Shown here: positions 37,104 to 43,557 of the stretch, piece by piece
Layout: every line of letters starts with the position of its first letter
Position numbering within the stretch: the first letter of the stretch is position 1
From: Frankiales bacterium
GTDB lineage: Bacteria > Actinomycetota > Actinomycetes > JAFAQI01
Direction of reading: 5' to 3'
Length of the DNA stretch: 61,793 bases
Assembly: GCA_025980325.1 (NCBI GenBank)
Contig: JAICXQ010000007.1
Location: 1-61,793 of the forward strand
Made by a program: the position numbers and the translations under genes
The notes under the pieces: model-generated
Databases searched by the model: none
The model's input: the letters and a program-made list of their open reading frames with translations, nothing else
What the model was told of the DNA's origin: nothing

Positions 37104-37466
37104 ATGGTCAGGTTGTCGGATTGGCCGGATCGCCCGCCCGGCTGGACGCCTCCGCCGCGCCGTATTCGCTTCCCCGACCCAGTGGAGTGGTGGCACGCCC
37201 TCACCGCCGGGTTGGTGTTGCTCGCGCTTGGCGGGCTCATCACTCTGTTCGCCGAGTGGTGGAACCAACAGCCAACCTGCGACGAGTGCGGCGCCAACAT
37301 CGGGGCGGGGTTGGTGTGGCTAGCCGGGATGGGGCTTATGTTCGCCGGGACCTGCAGTGCCGGCGCGGGGCTGATCCTCTGGGGGCTCAAGTGGAATGAC
37401 CGGCGAAAAGCCCATCCGATCAGCCGGAAAGACGGCGACACCCGGACGGACGGGAAAGGCGACTGA
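37104..37466 (+). CDS. Two-span membrane protein with CxxC (array gene)
   Basis: A protein of about 120 residues. The proline-rich amino terminus (MVRLSDWPDRPPGWTPPPRR) precedes two hydrophobic segments (WWHALTAGLVLLALGGLITL and GLVWLAGMGLMFAGTCSAGA). A loop between them has CDECG, a possible metal or redox site. The basic C-terminus ends KDGDTRTDGKGD. ATG 37104 lies 8 nt after a -10-like CATGAT, matching the leaderless pattern of the array; ATG 37092 or 37095 are alternatives. No family is recognised. Confidence 0.6.
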   Translation: MVRLSDWPDRPPGWTPPPRRIRFPDPVEWWHALTAGLVLLALGGLITLFAEWWNQQPTCDECGANIGAGLVWLAGMGLMFAGTCSAGAGLILWGLKWNDRRKAHPISRKDGDTRTDGKGD

Positions 37467-37596
37467 GAAGTACAGAGCTTGGCTCGCGGCTGCGTGATCT
37501 AGACGAATGGCTTCTGCGCGACCGATCGACTCCAGGGCGCCTCGCGTGGGGGCGCAGGCTCGCGAGCGCACTGATGGTGCCCATTCAGGAGCCCGA

Positions 37597-37618
37597 CACC
37601 TGACTAATAGGTGCCGTT
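37597..37618 (+). repeat. Array site 4 (CACCT-stem subtype)
   Basis: CACCTGACTAATAGGTG then CCGTT; core GTGCCGTT at 37611-37618. CACCT and AGGTG form a 5-bp stem with a 7-nt loop. The same unit with one change occurs at 42680. Confidence 0.8.
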
Positions 37619-37729
37619 CTTGATCGTTATCGAGTGGACCTCGGGGCCGGGATCGATCGCACACGCGGACGCCCAAGCGCAGACCGCCAGAAGCGGCGCC
37701 CAACGGGCAACCGCGCGCAGCGGCGTCAT
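37604..37729 (-). CDS. Tiny lipoprotein-like peptide ending in the array site
   Basis: A 41-residue peptide from ATG 37729. It has a signal sequence (TPLRAVARWAPLLAVCAW), a lipobox-like ASAC and only 18 residues after the Cys, ending ITIKNGTY. The last five codons and the stop (AAG AAC GGC ACC TAT TAG) are the reverse complement of array site 4. So the site supplies the C-terminus NGTY and stop for a minus-strand gene. It may be a truncated lipoprotein or a genuine micro-lipoprotein. Confidence 0.45.
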   Translation of the reverse strand: MTPLRAVARWAPLLAVCAWASACAIDPGPEVHSITIKNGTY

Positions 37730-37833
37730 CTGCACTGAGACGTCCTGCCCCCCAGGGTTGCCCGGGTCGGTCCGCCTGGCCAACGGCGAACAACCGCATG
37801 CGGCTCGCCAGGCGGTATCCATCGGCCGGTAGA

Positions 37834-38787
37834 TCACACGGGACGCAGGTTTCCCGCGCACAAAGCGAGCCGTGGCAGCGTCTCCGAGAGGTCCCTACGA
37901 ACCTGCACGAGCGCGACGTGACGCACGTACCAGAAGGGCGTTCTTCTTAGGCCGTTCATGCCGCTCTTGCGAATGAGCTCATCCTTCGCGGCGACCGGCG
38001 CAGGCTGGTTCGGCTGCCGCAGGACCAACGCGGGGTGATATGTCCCGTGCCCCCAGGGACCGGTGGACTCATACGCATTGCCCGCTGCATCTATGGTCCA
38101 TCCCGTTGAGCCGGCCGAGCCCAGCCACACGGGTGTGCGCTCGCCAATCTCCACCGCCTTCATTGGTCCGAGCAGACCGCCTCGGGTTAGGTCCATTCGA
38201 ACCACGTATGTGTTGCACTGGGCCAGGAAGGCCGGCGCTATGCGTCGCCATGCCGGCAGGACGTCCTCGAGCCCGATCAGCTGTCCCGAACGTCCGATGG
38301 CCTTCGCAACGACGTTGGGATCCTCGCCGCTCCGGATGGCGTCGACGTCCTCGGCGAACTCGGCTTCCTGCCGGGCGGCTTTCCTCGCCACCTCTGCGGC
38401 GGCCTCACTAGCCGCTGCCTCGCGTAGATTTTGTTGGTTGTATTCGATGTCTTCGAGACAGAGCAGGCGGTCGTCCCACAAGCGACTGTGCCGGCCGCAA
38501 ACTGGTCGTTCGCACTGTGGGCAGATGCCAATTGCAAAGCTGCCGCAGAAACATTGCGGTGCCCCCATCGCTGCAGCCCCTTCTTGGTACTCCGTTCCAC
38601 ACGTAACCATGACCGTCTCGACAGCTGGCCGCATCGTTCGGCCACCCGTTGAGGTATCCGGGATCAAGATCGGCCGCTGAACAGGGTTCAACGTGACGCA
38701 AAGCCAGTAGTTGGGTGCCAGCGGCTGCCTATCGCTTCCGGCGCAAGTCGGACATGGCACCGCTAATCCCCCGATCGCCTGACGCAT
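37834..38787 (-). CDS. Protein with two Cys-rich zinc-finger-like modules (array gene)
   Basis: A 317-residue protein. The first Cys group is CPTCAGSDRQ with a later VTCGTEY. The second is CFCGSFAIGICPQCERPVCG followed by RHS, a B-box-like zinc module. A helical, Ala/Glu-rich coiled-coil stretch follows (about 125-165, QQNLREAAASEAAAEVARKA). The C-terminal 140 residues are mixed alpha/beta with no known motif. It is the largest intact protein of the array's left half and shares its segment with the tiny lipoprotein gene. I do not recognise a family. Confidence 0.65.
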   Translation of the reverse strand: MRQAIGGLAVPCPTCAGSDRQPLAPNYWLCVTLNPVQRPILIPDTSTGGRTMRPAVETVMVTCGTEYQEGAAAMGAPQCFCGSFAIGICPQCERPVCGRHSRLWDDRLLCLEDIEYNQQNLREAAASEAAAEVARKAARQEAEFAEDVDAIRSGEDPNVVAKAIGRSGQLIGLEDVLPAWRRIAPAFLAQCNTYVVRMDLTRGGLLGPMKAVEIGERTPVWLGSAGSTGWTIDAAGNAYESTGPWGHGTYHPALVLRQPNQPAPVAAKDELIRKSGMNGLRRTPFWYVRHVALVQVRRDLSETLPRLALCAGNLRPV

Positions 38788-38870
38788 TCCTCGTTACATG
38801 GTGACCTGTGCGCTGCAGCGGTGCCAGCTCTTTGAGAATCCCCTGGCTCAAACGACTCTTCGCGACTGCG

Positions 38871-38883
38871 AGTAAGTGCCGCT
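38871..38883 (+). repeat. Array site 5
   Basis: AGTAAGTGCCGCT, core at 38876-38883. On the minus strand it reads TAGCGGCACTT, and that TAG is the stop of the following gene. Confidence 0.8.
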
Positions 38884-39208
38884 ACCGATTGGCGATGCCG
38901 TCGCCCACCCGCTCGGGTCGCCCACGAATGTCCCGCCAGTACTCCTCGCGAACGTCTGCGTCGATCTCGACTGGCTTGGCTTCGCCGTACAGACGATCTT
39001 GGCCGTCCCGCCGAGGGCCCGAGATCCAGAATTCTTCGCCGGTGTCCACGTCGACGTGGTTGGCCTTGTAGCCCTGGATCCGCTGGAGGGTTCGCTGGCC
39101 GTAGTAGATCGTCTGACCGGTCTTCGAGAAGCTGACACGGCCGATACGGGCAGGGCCGCTGAGCCCGTCGGCCTTGCTCTCGATGTACATGATTCGGGAC
39201 CGGTGCAT
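38882..39208 (-). CDS. Conserved small hypothetical protein (array gene)
   Basis: A 108-residue soluble protein. The stretch MYIESKADGLSGPARIGRVS then GYKANHVDVDTGEEFWISGP, RRDGQDRLYG and VEIDADVREEYWRDIRG resembles a small family seen in many actinobacteria and sometimes mislabelled as deoxyxylulose-phosphate synthase. It lacks any such enzyme domain. The stop lies in array site 5. ATG 39208 is given; ATG 39190, starting MYIE, fits the family as I remember it. Confidence 0.6.
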   Translation of the reverse strand: MHRSRIMYIESKADGLSGPARIGRVSFSKTGQTIYYGQRTLQRIQGYKANHVDVDTGEEFWISGPRRDGQDRLYGEAKPVEIDADVREEYWRDIRGRPERVGDGIANR

Positions 39209-39238
39209 GCTGAAAGCAGGCTAGACCGCTACGCCGAG

Positions 39239-39250
39239 AAGTGCCGTTAG
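39239..39250 (+). repeat. Array site 6
   Basis: AGAAGTGCCGTT followed by A; core at 39242-39249. Read on the minus strand, TAACGGCACTT provides the TAA stop of the next gene. Confidence 0.8.
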
Positions 39251-39480
39251 TCCTCGCGCCGCGCGCTCAGCAGCGCGGTGCCGACACCGAGGCCGGCTCC
39301 GATGAACAACGAGGGCAGCAGAACAGCAGCCAGATTGCCCCGCTGACCGCAGGTCGTGACGGTCCCCCGGAGCCTCTCAGGACGCGTGGAACAACCGGTC
39401 CAGTGCCCGTAGTGCACCGCGAAGGCAAACGCGGCACCGACGAGGCAGCCGACAACAAGCCCGATGACCCAGCGCGTCAC
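39247..39480 (-). CDS. Small two-span membrane protein (array gene)
   Basis: A 77-residue protein with two hydrophobic segments (WVIGLVVGCLVGAAFAFAV and LAAVLLPSLFIGAGLGVGTA) and a 24-residue loop with two Cys (GCSTRPERLRGTVTTCGQ) that could form a disulfide. GTG at 39480 is preceded by TTCAAT with a 6-nt gap, the leaderless pattern of the array. The TAA stop is part of array site 6. No family is recognised. Confidence 0.55.
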   Translation of the reverse strand: MTRWVIGLVVGCLVGAAFAFAVHYGHWTGCSTRPERLRGTVTTCGQRGNLAAVLLPSLFIGAGLGVGTALLSARRED

Positions 39481-39509
39481 GGCATCATTGAACCTCGTCC
39501 GGGATTCCC

Positions 39510-39530
39510 TGTCCGATTTGAAGTGCCGCT
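39510..39530 (+). repeat. Array site 7 (TGTCCGATT subtype)
   Basis: TGTCCGATTTGAAGTGCCG then CT; core at 39523-39530. The site at 41425 repeats this unit with one change over the first 19 nt, so homology extends beyond the core. Confidence 0.8.
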
Positions 39531-39592
39531 ACCCGGCCCCTCGAAAGCTCTGACGGGCAGCGTCCGGGCCGTCCGTCGGCAAGAATGAGCGG

Positions 39593-40066
39593 GTGGGCCT
39601 CTGGCGGCGATTGCGGGCGACTGACCAGCGGATCATGGACAGCCGTGCGGGCTGGCTGTTGCCGGGGGGTTCGGCTTACAAGGTCGGACGGTATGCCGGT
39701 CGTCGCGGCAGCCGCCACACGGCGTTCTGGCTCTTGCTGACCGGAAACTGGCTCGATTGGTGGAACTACAACGCCGGTCGTGAGCGGGCTGCGACGGAGA
39801 CGGTTCGTGGCGAGTGCGTCCCTGTCATCGTTCGGTTCGGTGACCGTCTTCCGCAGCAAGTCGTGGGCGAGCTCGACGCACAGGTTCAGGGCGCGGAGCC
39901 AGAGCAGGCAGTCCGCTCTCTCGCCAAGGCGCTAGTCGCCCATCGCGTTCCCATCACGCAGCCCGAGTTGGATGAGATCCGCGCCGTCGCTGCGGGCCGC
40001 CTGACCTATGGGCGCCTCCCGTCCGGCCTCGCCTCGCTCGTCGTTAGCAACGACGGGGCTACCTGA
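39593..40066 (+). CDS. Hypothetical protein (array gene)
   Basis: A 157-residue protein. Its amino terminus is basic (GLWRRLRATDQRIMDSRAGW), followed by an aromatic, weakly amphipathic stretch (AFWLLLTGNWLDWWNY). A soluble domain ends with helices (AEPEQAVRSLAKALVAHRVP). GTG 39593 is preceded by AAGAAT with a 6-nt gap. It could be a peripheral membrane protein. No family is recognised. Confidence 0.55.
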   Translation: MGLWRRLRATDQRIMDSRAGWLLPGGSAYKVGRYAGRRGSRHTAFWLLLTGNWLDWWNYNAGRERAATETVRGECVPVIVRFGDRLPQQVVGELDAQVQGAEPEQAVRSLAKALVAHRVPITQPELDEIRAVAAGRLTYGRLPSGLASLVVSNDGAT

Positions 40067-40089
40067 CAGCCCGACTAATAGGTGCCGCT
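40062..40089 (+). repeat. Array site 8
   Basis: CCTGACAGCCCGACTAATAG then GTGCCGCT; core at 40082-40089. It shares ACCTGAC and TAATAGGTGCCG with sites 4 and 13. Confidence 0.8.
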
Positions 40090-40102
40090 ACACAATGACA
40101 GC

Positions 40103-40342
40103 GTGCACAATTCCTCTCCCGAGCAGATGGAGAAGAACCGGGCCCGGTACGAGGTGTGGGTCACTACCAAGTACGGCGGAAAGGCTGCCTGCCCGCAGTG
40201 CGACTCCAGGTACATCGCGACGACCCTGACCACTGAGATCGCGGAATCGGAGTTCGTCCGCTACGGCAACTACTGCTTCGCCTGTCAGCATCGGTGGGAG
40301 GTAGAGGCCCTGTCGGTCGCGAACTTCCGCGCCCCGGAATAG
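40103..40342 (+). CDS. Small zinc-ribbon protein (array gene)
   Basis: A 79-residue protein with a four-Cys zinc ribbon: CPQC (about residues 32-35) and CFAC (about 62-65) in YGNYCFACQHRWEVEAL. The amino terminus is helical (SSPEQMEKNRARYEVWVTTK). GTG 40103 follows CACAAT by 6 nt. The stop TAG at 40340-40342 is the first part of the next array site (GAATAGGTGCCG). Nucleic-acid binding is possible but not shown. Confidence 0.6.
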   Translation: MHNSSPEQMEKNRARYEVWVTTKYGGKAACPQCDSRYIATTLTTEIAESEFVRYGNYCFACQHRWEVEALSVANFRAPE

Positions 40343-40383
40343 GTGCCGTTCACCTGCGGCACCCGAGCCTGGGAGGTGCCGTT
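40338..40383 (+). repeat. Array sites 9 and 10 (close pair)
   Basis: Cores GTGCCGTT at 40343-40350 and 40376-40383, 33 nt apart with no gene between. GGTGCCG at the first, CGGCACC in the middle and GGTGCCG at the second can pair either way as 7-bp stems. This is an empty unit between two sites. Confidence 0.8.
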
Positions 40384-40444
40384 CCTCGAACATCGAGTAG
40401 CGGCGGCGGAGGCTGAGCGGCGGACCGGCATTACCGTGGCAAAT

Positions 40445-40630
40445 ATGTCGCTCCGGAGGCCGTCAAGCCGCGCGGGGCCGTCCTGGTGGGTGCGGATCCT
40501 GGACAAGACTGCCGAGTCGCGCCGATGGCGCTTCGGGCTACTGACTGTCGCGACATTGCTCACCGCTGCATACGTGCTCGCGGTGGTTCTCACACTCCAC
40601 GACAGCACATGGCACCTCTTCGACCGGTAG
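40445..40630 (+). CDS. Small single-span membrane protein (array gene)
   Basis: A 61-residue protein with a basic amino terminus (MSLRRPSSRAGPSWWVRILD), one membrane span (FGLLTVATLLTAAYVLAVVL) and the tail THLHD-like LTLHDSTWHLFDR. ATG 40445 follows TACCGT by 7 nt, again like a leaderless promoter. No family is recognised. Confidence 0.5.
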   Translation: MSLRRPSSRAGPSWWVRILDKTAESRRWRFGLLTVATLLTAAYVLAVVLTLHDSTWHLFDR

Positions 40631-40705
40631 ACCTTGTCGCGATCGTTGACTGCAACGAACGGACTGTGTTCAGCATCTCGGAACTGTCCGTCACTGTCGA
40701 CGTAC

Positions 40706-40718
40706 ATGAAGTGCCGCT
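40706..40718 (+). repeat. Array site 11
   Basis: ATGAAGTGCCGCT, core at 40711-40718. The stop of the minus-strand gene lies 2 nt beyond its edge. Confidence 0.75.
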
Positions 40719-40719
40719 C

Positions 40720-41229
40720 CTAAACGGGTTGATCGCGGAGCGCCCAAAGGCTTGCGATCGCGGCAGCAACGCTCGCGGCTAGCGTTAGCCACAGGCCGTA
40801 GCTGACCTGCTCAAACGGGTGCCCGTGCGTGTGCCCGTTCCCGTGTCGAGCCGACAGAAGGACAAGTACAGGTACGACGACGCCGAGAAGTGCCCCGAGT
40901 GCCGAGAGCAGATGTCGCCCTCTGCCCCGCTTGTGGGTGCGCATGGTTCTAACCGCCAGAACTGCGATAAACAGACCGACCACGATGGTCACGTCACCTG
41001 CCCCGCCCCCGATGCCCCCTGGGTGGTGCGGGTCGCTGGGCGTACTCCCTATCGATCCTTCGGATAGGTATCCCGTATAACGCCAGCCGGTGATGGTCCA
41101 CAAGGCGAAGAAGTGACCGCCGTCTTTCTCGCCGACCCTCACCCATGGCGTGATTGAGCTGATCGCGGCAACTAGGCCGGCTACGGCGGCGCACACGCTG
41201 ATCCATAGAGGCTGCGCTCTAGTCGGCAC
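40720..41229 (-). CDS. Four-span membrane protein with His-rich loop (array gene)
   Basis: A 169-residue protein with four hydrophobic segments (PLWISVCAAVAGLVAAISSI, VTIVVGLFIAVLAVRTM, LLSALGALLGVVVPVLVLLS, YGLWLTLAASVAAAIASLWA). The loop before the last span, RHGNGHTHGHPFEQ, could bind metal. GTG at 41229 is preceded by TAGCCT with a 6-nt gap. Its reverse flank AGGTGCCGACT is also site-like. A small transporter or envelope protein is possible; no family is recognised. Confidence 0.55.
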   Translation of the reverse strand: MPTRAQPLWISVCAAVAGLVAAISSITPWVRVGEKDGGHFFALWTITGWRYTGYLSEGSIGSTPSDPHHPGGIGGGAGDVTIVVGLFIAVLAVRTMRTHKRGRGRHLLSALGALLGVVVPVLVLLSARHGNGHTHGHPFEQVSYGLWLTLAASVAAAIASLWALRDQPV

Positions 41230-41286
41230 CTCGCCAGGCTAGAACGGCCCCAAGCACAGCGACACCACGTCCGGGTTTGCCGTCGT

Positions 41287-41300
41287 AGATGTGCCGTTAG
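41287..41300 (+). repeat. Array site 12a
   Basis: AGATGTGCCGTTAG, core at 41291-41298. An AACGGC about 50 nt upstream could pair with GCCGTT. The 127 nt to the next site hold no convincing gene. Confidence 0.7.
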
Positions 41301-41424
41301 CCCACCCCGACCCGCCTCGAACGGGCTGTCTCCCTCTCCATTTTGCTGGCCGAGGGCCGGGGGTGCGGAACCTCGACTAGGGCGGGGCCACGGATGACTG
41401 TACGGATGGTTGGGCGCTCGTGCA

Positions 41425-41445
41425 TGTCCGATTAGAAGTGCCGTT
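41425..41445 (+). repeat. Array site 12b (TGTCCGATT subtype)
   Basis: TGTCCGATTAGAAGTGCCG then TT; core at 41438-41445. It matches site 7 with one difference before the final pyrimidine of the core. Confidence 0.8.
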
Positions 41446-41501
41446 CGCGGCGTTTGCGAAACCCACTTCGTCGGTGACGGTTCGCGTACGACGATGATCC
41501 T

Positions 41502-42336
41502 GTGACAGCACCGGAAGAGCAGCTCGCGGGCGGCAGCTCAACGCGGGTCGTTCGGCGGGGCGGCGCCGTTCTTCGGGAGCGTCGCTCGTGGAGTGAGACG
41601 GTCGTCCGTCTACTCGGCCACTTGAACGCTCGGGGGATTTCACTTCGCACCGCGCCCGATCGGCGACGGCTTCGCGGAGGACGGCCGGGAACTGTTGACC
41701 TTTATCGACGGGGGCTCCGCGCCGTCTTGCTGGACCGACGACGCCATCTTTCAAGTCGGCGCGATCTTACGAGCACTCCATGACGCGGCCGCCGACATTC
41801 CTTCCGCAGCGACTTGGATGCCGTGGTGGGGTCGCGCTCTCCCGACCGGTGATCTTGTGATCGGCCATTGCGATGCGGCTCCGTGGAACTTTCTCGTTCG
41901 CGATGGGATTCCGGTCGCGTTGTTGGACTGGGACAGCGCCGGACCGGTGGGGCGTGAGTGGGATGTGGCGCAAACGGCCTGGCTCAACGCGCAGTTGCAT
42001 GACGACGATGTAGCGAAGCTTCAGGGCCTGCCAGACGTTACGGTCCGGGCTCGGCTACTACGGTCGTTTTGCGACGGCTACAGACTGGAACGCCACCTCC
42101 AACAGCGCCTCGTCGACCTCATGATCGAAGTCGCGGTCAGAACGTCGGCCCAGGAAGCAATCGACGGTGGCGTCACACCCACAAGAGCCAAACCAGCGGA
42201 GCACGGGCTGGTCGGTGGTGGGCCGGCTTTCACCGGGCCCGACCTACTCTGGGCGATCACGTGGCGCGCACGATCGGCACGGTGGCTTCTCGACCACCGG
42301 CGCGTCCTTGAGGCCCGTCTCACCGCCCACTCATAA
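41502..42336 (+). pseudogene. Aminoglycoside-phosphotransferase-like protein, frameshifted
   Basis: GTG 41502 opens a frame (VVRRGGAVLRERRSWSETVV then RLLGHLNARG) that continues in another frame as GFHFAPRPIGDGFAEDGREL then LTFIDGG and onward to 42336. Removing one G from the GGGGG run at 41632-41636 restores a single protein of about 277 residues. Kinase marks are VIGHCDAAPWNFLVRDG (catalytic loop) and ALLDWDSAGP (metal Asp). The C-terminus is DLLWAITWRARSARWLLDHR. The stop TAA lies in the next array site. Recent decay or a homopolymer error are both possible. Confidence 0.7.
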
Positions 42337-42345
42337 GTGCCGTTA
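42332..42345 (+). repeat. Array site 12c
   Basis: CATAAGTGCCGTTA, core at 42337-42344. TAA in it is the stop of the kinase-like gene. GTGCCG also lies exactly 17 nt before TACTCT, so it could act as part of the next promoter. Confidence 0.8.
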
Positions 42346-42371
42346 CGGGAGGTTCGCCGTACTCTTCGCCT

Positions 42372-42689
42372 GTGAGGGCCGACATTCAGGTGAAGCCGCC
42401 GCGGCCGACCGTTCGTCAGTGGTTGAAGGCTCTCGCAGCAGGATTGATTGATGCGGACTCAGCGGCGCACACCGGCATCCCAGCGTCGAGTTCCTACGAC
42501 CCCTCGACCGACTGCACGGCGCGGGCGGTGCTCCTCGACGGTGACGAGGTCGTCTGGTCTTCAGCTTGGACGGCGGATAACAAGCGAGTCGAGGCTGACA
42601 GAGACTTCGTTGCCGCCTTGTTGCTCCAGGTGGACGACCAGGAGATTCGCGCTCGCGCGAAGGCTGGCACCATCCTTCCACCTGCCTAA
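42372..42689 (+). CDS. Hypothetical protein (array gene)
   Basis: A 105-residue soluble protein. The amino terminus is PRPTVRQWLKALAAGLIDAD and the middle is beta-rich (TARAVLLDGDEVVWSSAWTA). It ends with a helix (EIRARAKAGTILPPA). GTG 42372 follows TACTCT by exactly 6 nt, the best leaderless promoter in the array. The stop TAA at 42687-42689 is inside array site 13. No family is recognised. Confidence 0.55.
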   Translation: MRADIQVKPPRPTVRQWLKALAAGLIDADSAAHTGIPASSSYDPSTDCTARAVLLDGDEVVWSSAWTADNKRVEADRDFVAALLLQVDDQEIRARAKAGTILPPA

Positions 42690-42701
42690 TAGGTGCCGTT
42701 A
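42680..42701 (+). repeat. Array site 13 (CACCT-stem subtype)
   Basis: CACCTGCCTAATAGGTG then CCGTT; core at 42694-42701. It differs from site 4 at one position over 22 nt. It is the last clear exact core in the array. Confidence 0.8.
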
Positions 42702-42768
42702 CCGTGCATGTCCCCGGGGGTCGTAAAGCCGCTCTCGACGGAGCCACTTCGAGGCGCCCCCACGGGAC

Positions 42769-42784
42769 TTGGTCACGTGACCAA
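42769..42784. promoter_or_regulatory. 16-bp perfect palindrome TTGGTCACGTGACCAA
   Basis: A perfect 16-bp palindrome centred on CACGTG, 148 nt before the broken secreted-protein gene and 68 nt after the last array site. It has the size and symmetry of a dimeric-regulator operator. No regulator gene is adjacent. Confidence 0.45.
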
Positions 42785-42931
42785 AGCTTCCCTGTCTTTG
42801 ACGGGGCTTGACACAGTTCAAGGCAGTCGCGGCGCAGAGCGGGCGCGTGTAACACGCAGTCGATGTCAGCGCCGCTCCCCGGCGCTAACGCGATGAGTAG
42901 GCCACATCCGCGCGTGGCAGGAGGAGCCACA

Positions 42932-43420
42932 ATGCGTTACCGCCGTCTCGCCATCGCTACGGCAATGGTTGCCGTCCCGATCGCCACCCTGATCCCGGCC
43001 AGCGCGTCCACTTCCTGCCCGTCGAGCGCCGGCACCACCGTTGCCGAGTGCGGGTTTGAGACCCCTCGGTCAGCGAGTTTTCTGGTTACGACCCCAGCGG
43101 CTCAGCCTGGACGTTCGCCGGCTTCTCGGGCTGTCCTTGGTCGCCCTGCCGAACAGCAGCACCGCGCCCGTGGACACCACGACGTTCGTTGACAACTTCC
43201 GCCTGACGAGGACGTACACAGCGTCCGACTGCAAGGACGGCGGCTGGCAGACCTTGGGCACCTTCAAGAACCAGGGCGACTGCGTCAGCTTCTTTGCCAC
43301 GGGCGGCAAGAACCTCCCGCGCGGCGTCTCACCGAACGCGCTCACAGCGGACCCTGCCGCGCTCATCTGGCAGGGTCCGCTGCTTGGAAGGCATTCACCA
43401 GGTAGGCGGCAGTTGCGTGC
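42932..43420 (+). pseudogene. Broken secreted protein (choice-of-anchor-like)
   Basis: ATG 42932 has an AGGAGGAG at 42919-42926, unlike the leaderless array genes. It opens a signal peptide (RLAIATAMVAVPIATLIPAS) and AECGFETP. The reading then moves to another frame (EFSGYDPSGSAWTFAGFSGC). After a further shift it continues as TTTFVDNFRLTRTYTASDCK then GDCVSFFATGG. The GFETP, DPSGSAWTF and VDNFRL motifs belong to one known secreted domain type, so at least two lesions, probably with an internal deletion, have destroyed it. Confidence 0.6.
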
Positions 43421-43423
43421 GGT

Positions 43424-43529
43424 GCACGACTTGCTGTGGGCGGTCACCTGGCGGACCAGATCGGCGGGATGGATGCTCGAACACCGAGCGCAGCTCGATC
43501 GCGCACTCCTCGGCAGCCCCGTCGGGTAG
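43424..43529 (+). pseudogene. C-terminal remnant of a second phosphotransferase
   Basis: DLLWAVTWRTRSAGWMLEHR then AQLDRALLGSPVG matches the last 30 residues of the kinase-like gene at 41502-42336 (DLLWAITWRARSARWLLDHR). The fragment is in frame with the tail of the broken secreted gene, so two unrelated gene ends have been joined. Only the last helices remain. Confidence 0.6.
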
Positions 43530-43557
43530 CAGCCCCGCGGGCGCTACGGTGCCCACG

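Noticed and set aside
38882-39208. Deoxyxylulose-phosphate synthase
   Set aside because: Small proteins like this are sometimes given that name, but a protein of 108 residues has no thiamine-diphosphate domain.
40885-40895. GAGAAGTGCCC as another array site
   Set aside because: It lies inside the four-span membrane protein gene and lacks the final G(T/C)T; likely chance.
36627-42372. GTGCCG as a shared -35 promoter element
   Set aside because: Spacing of 17-18 nt to a -10 works only for 36633 and 42337; other sites are too near or too far from the -10-like hexamers.
36627-42701. Classical integron attC array
   Set aside because: The conserved core is GTGCCG(T/C)T with variable bases after it; GTTRRRY and RYYYAAC boxes are not consistently present, genes face both ways and no intI is in the window. 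A related mechanism remains possible.
36627-42701. CRISPR array
   Set aside because: Repeats are short and spaced by hundreds of bases containing genes; no regular spacers or cas genes.
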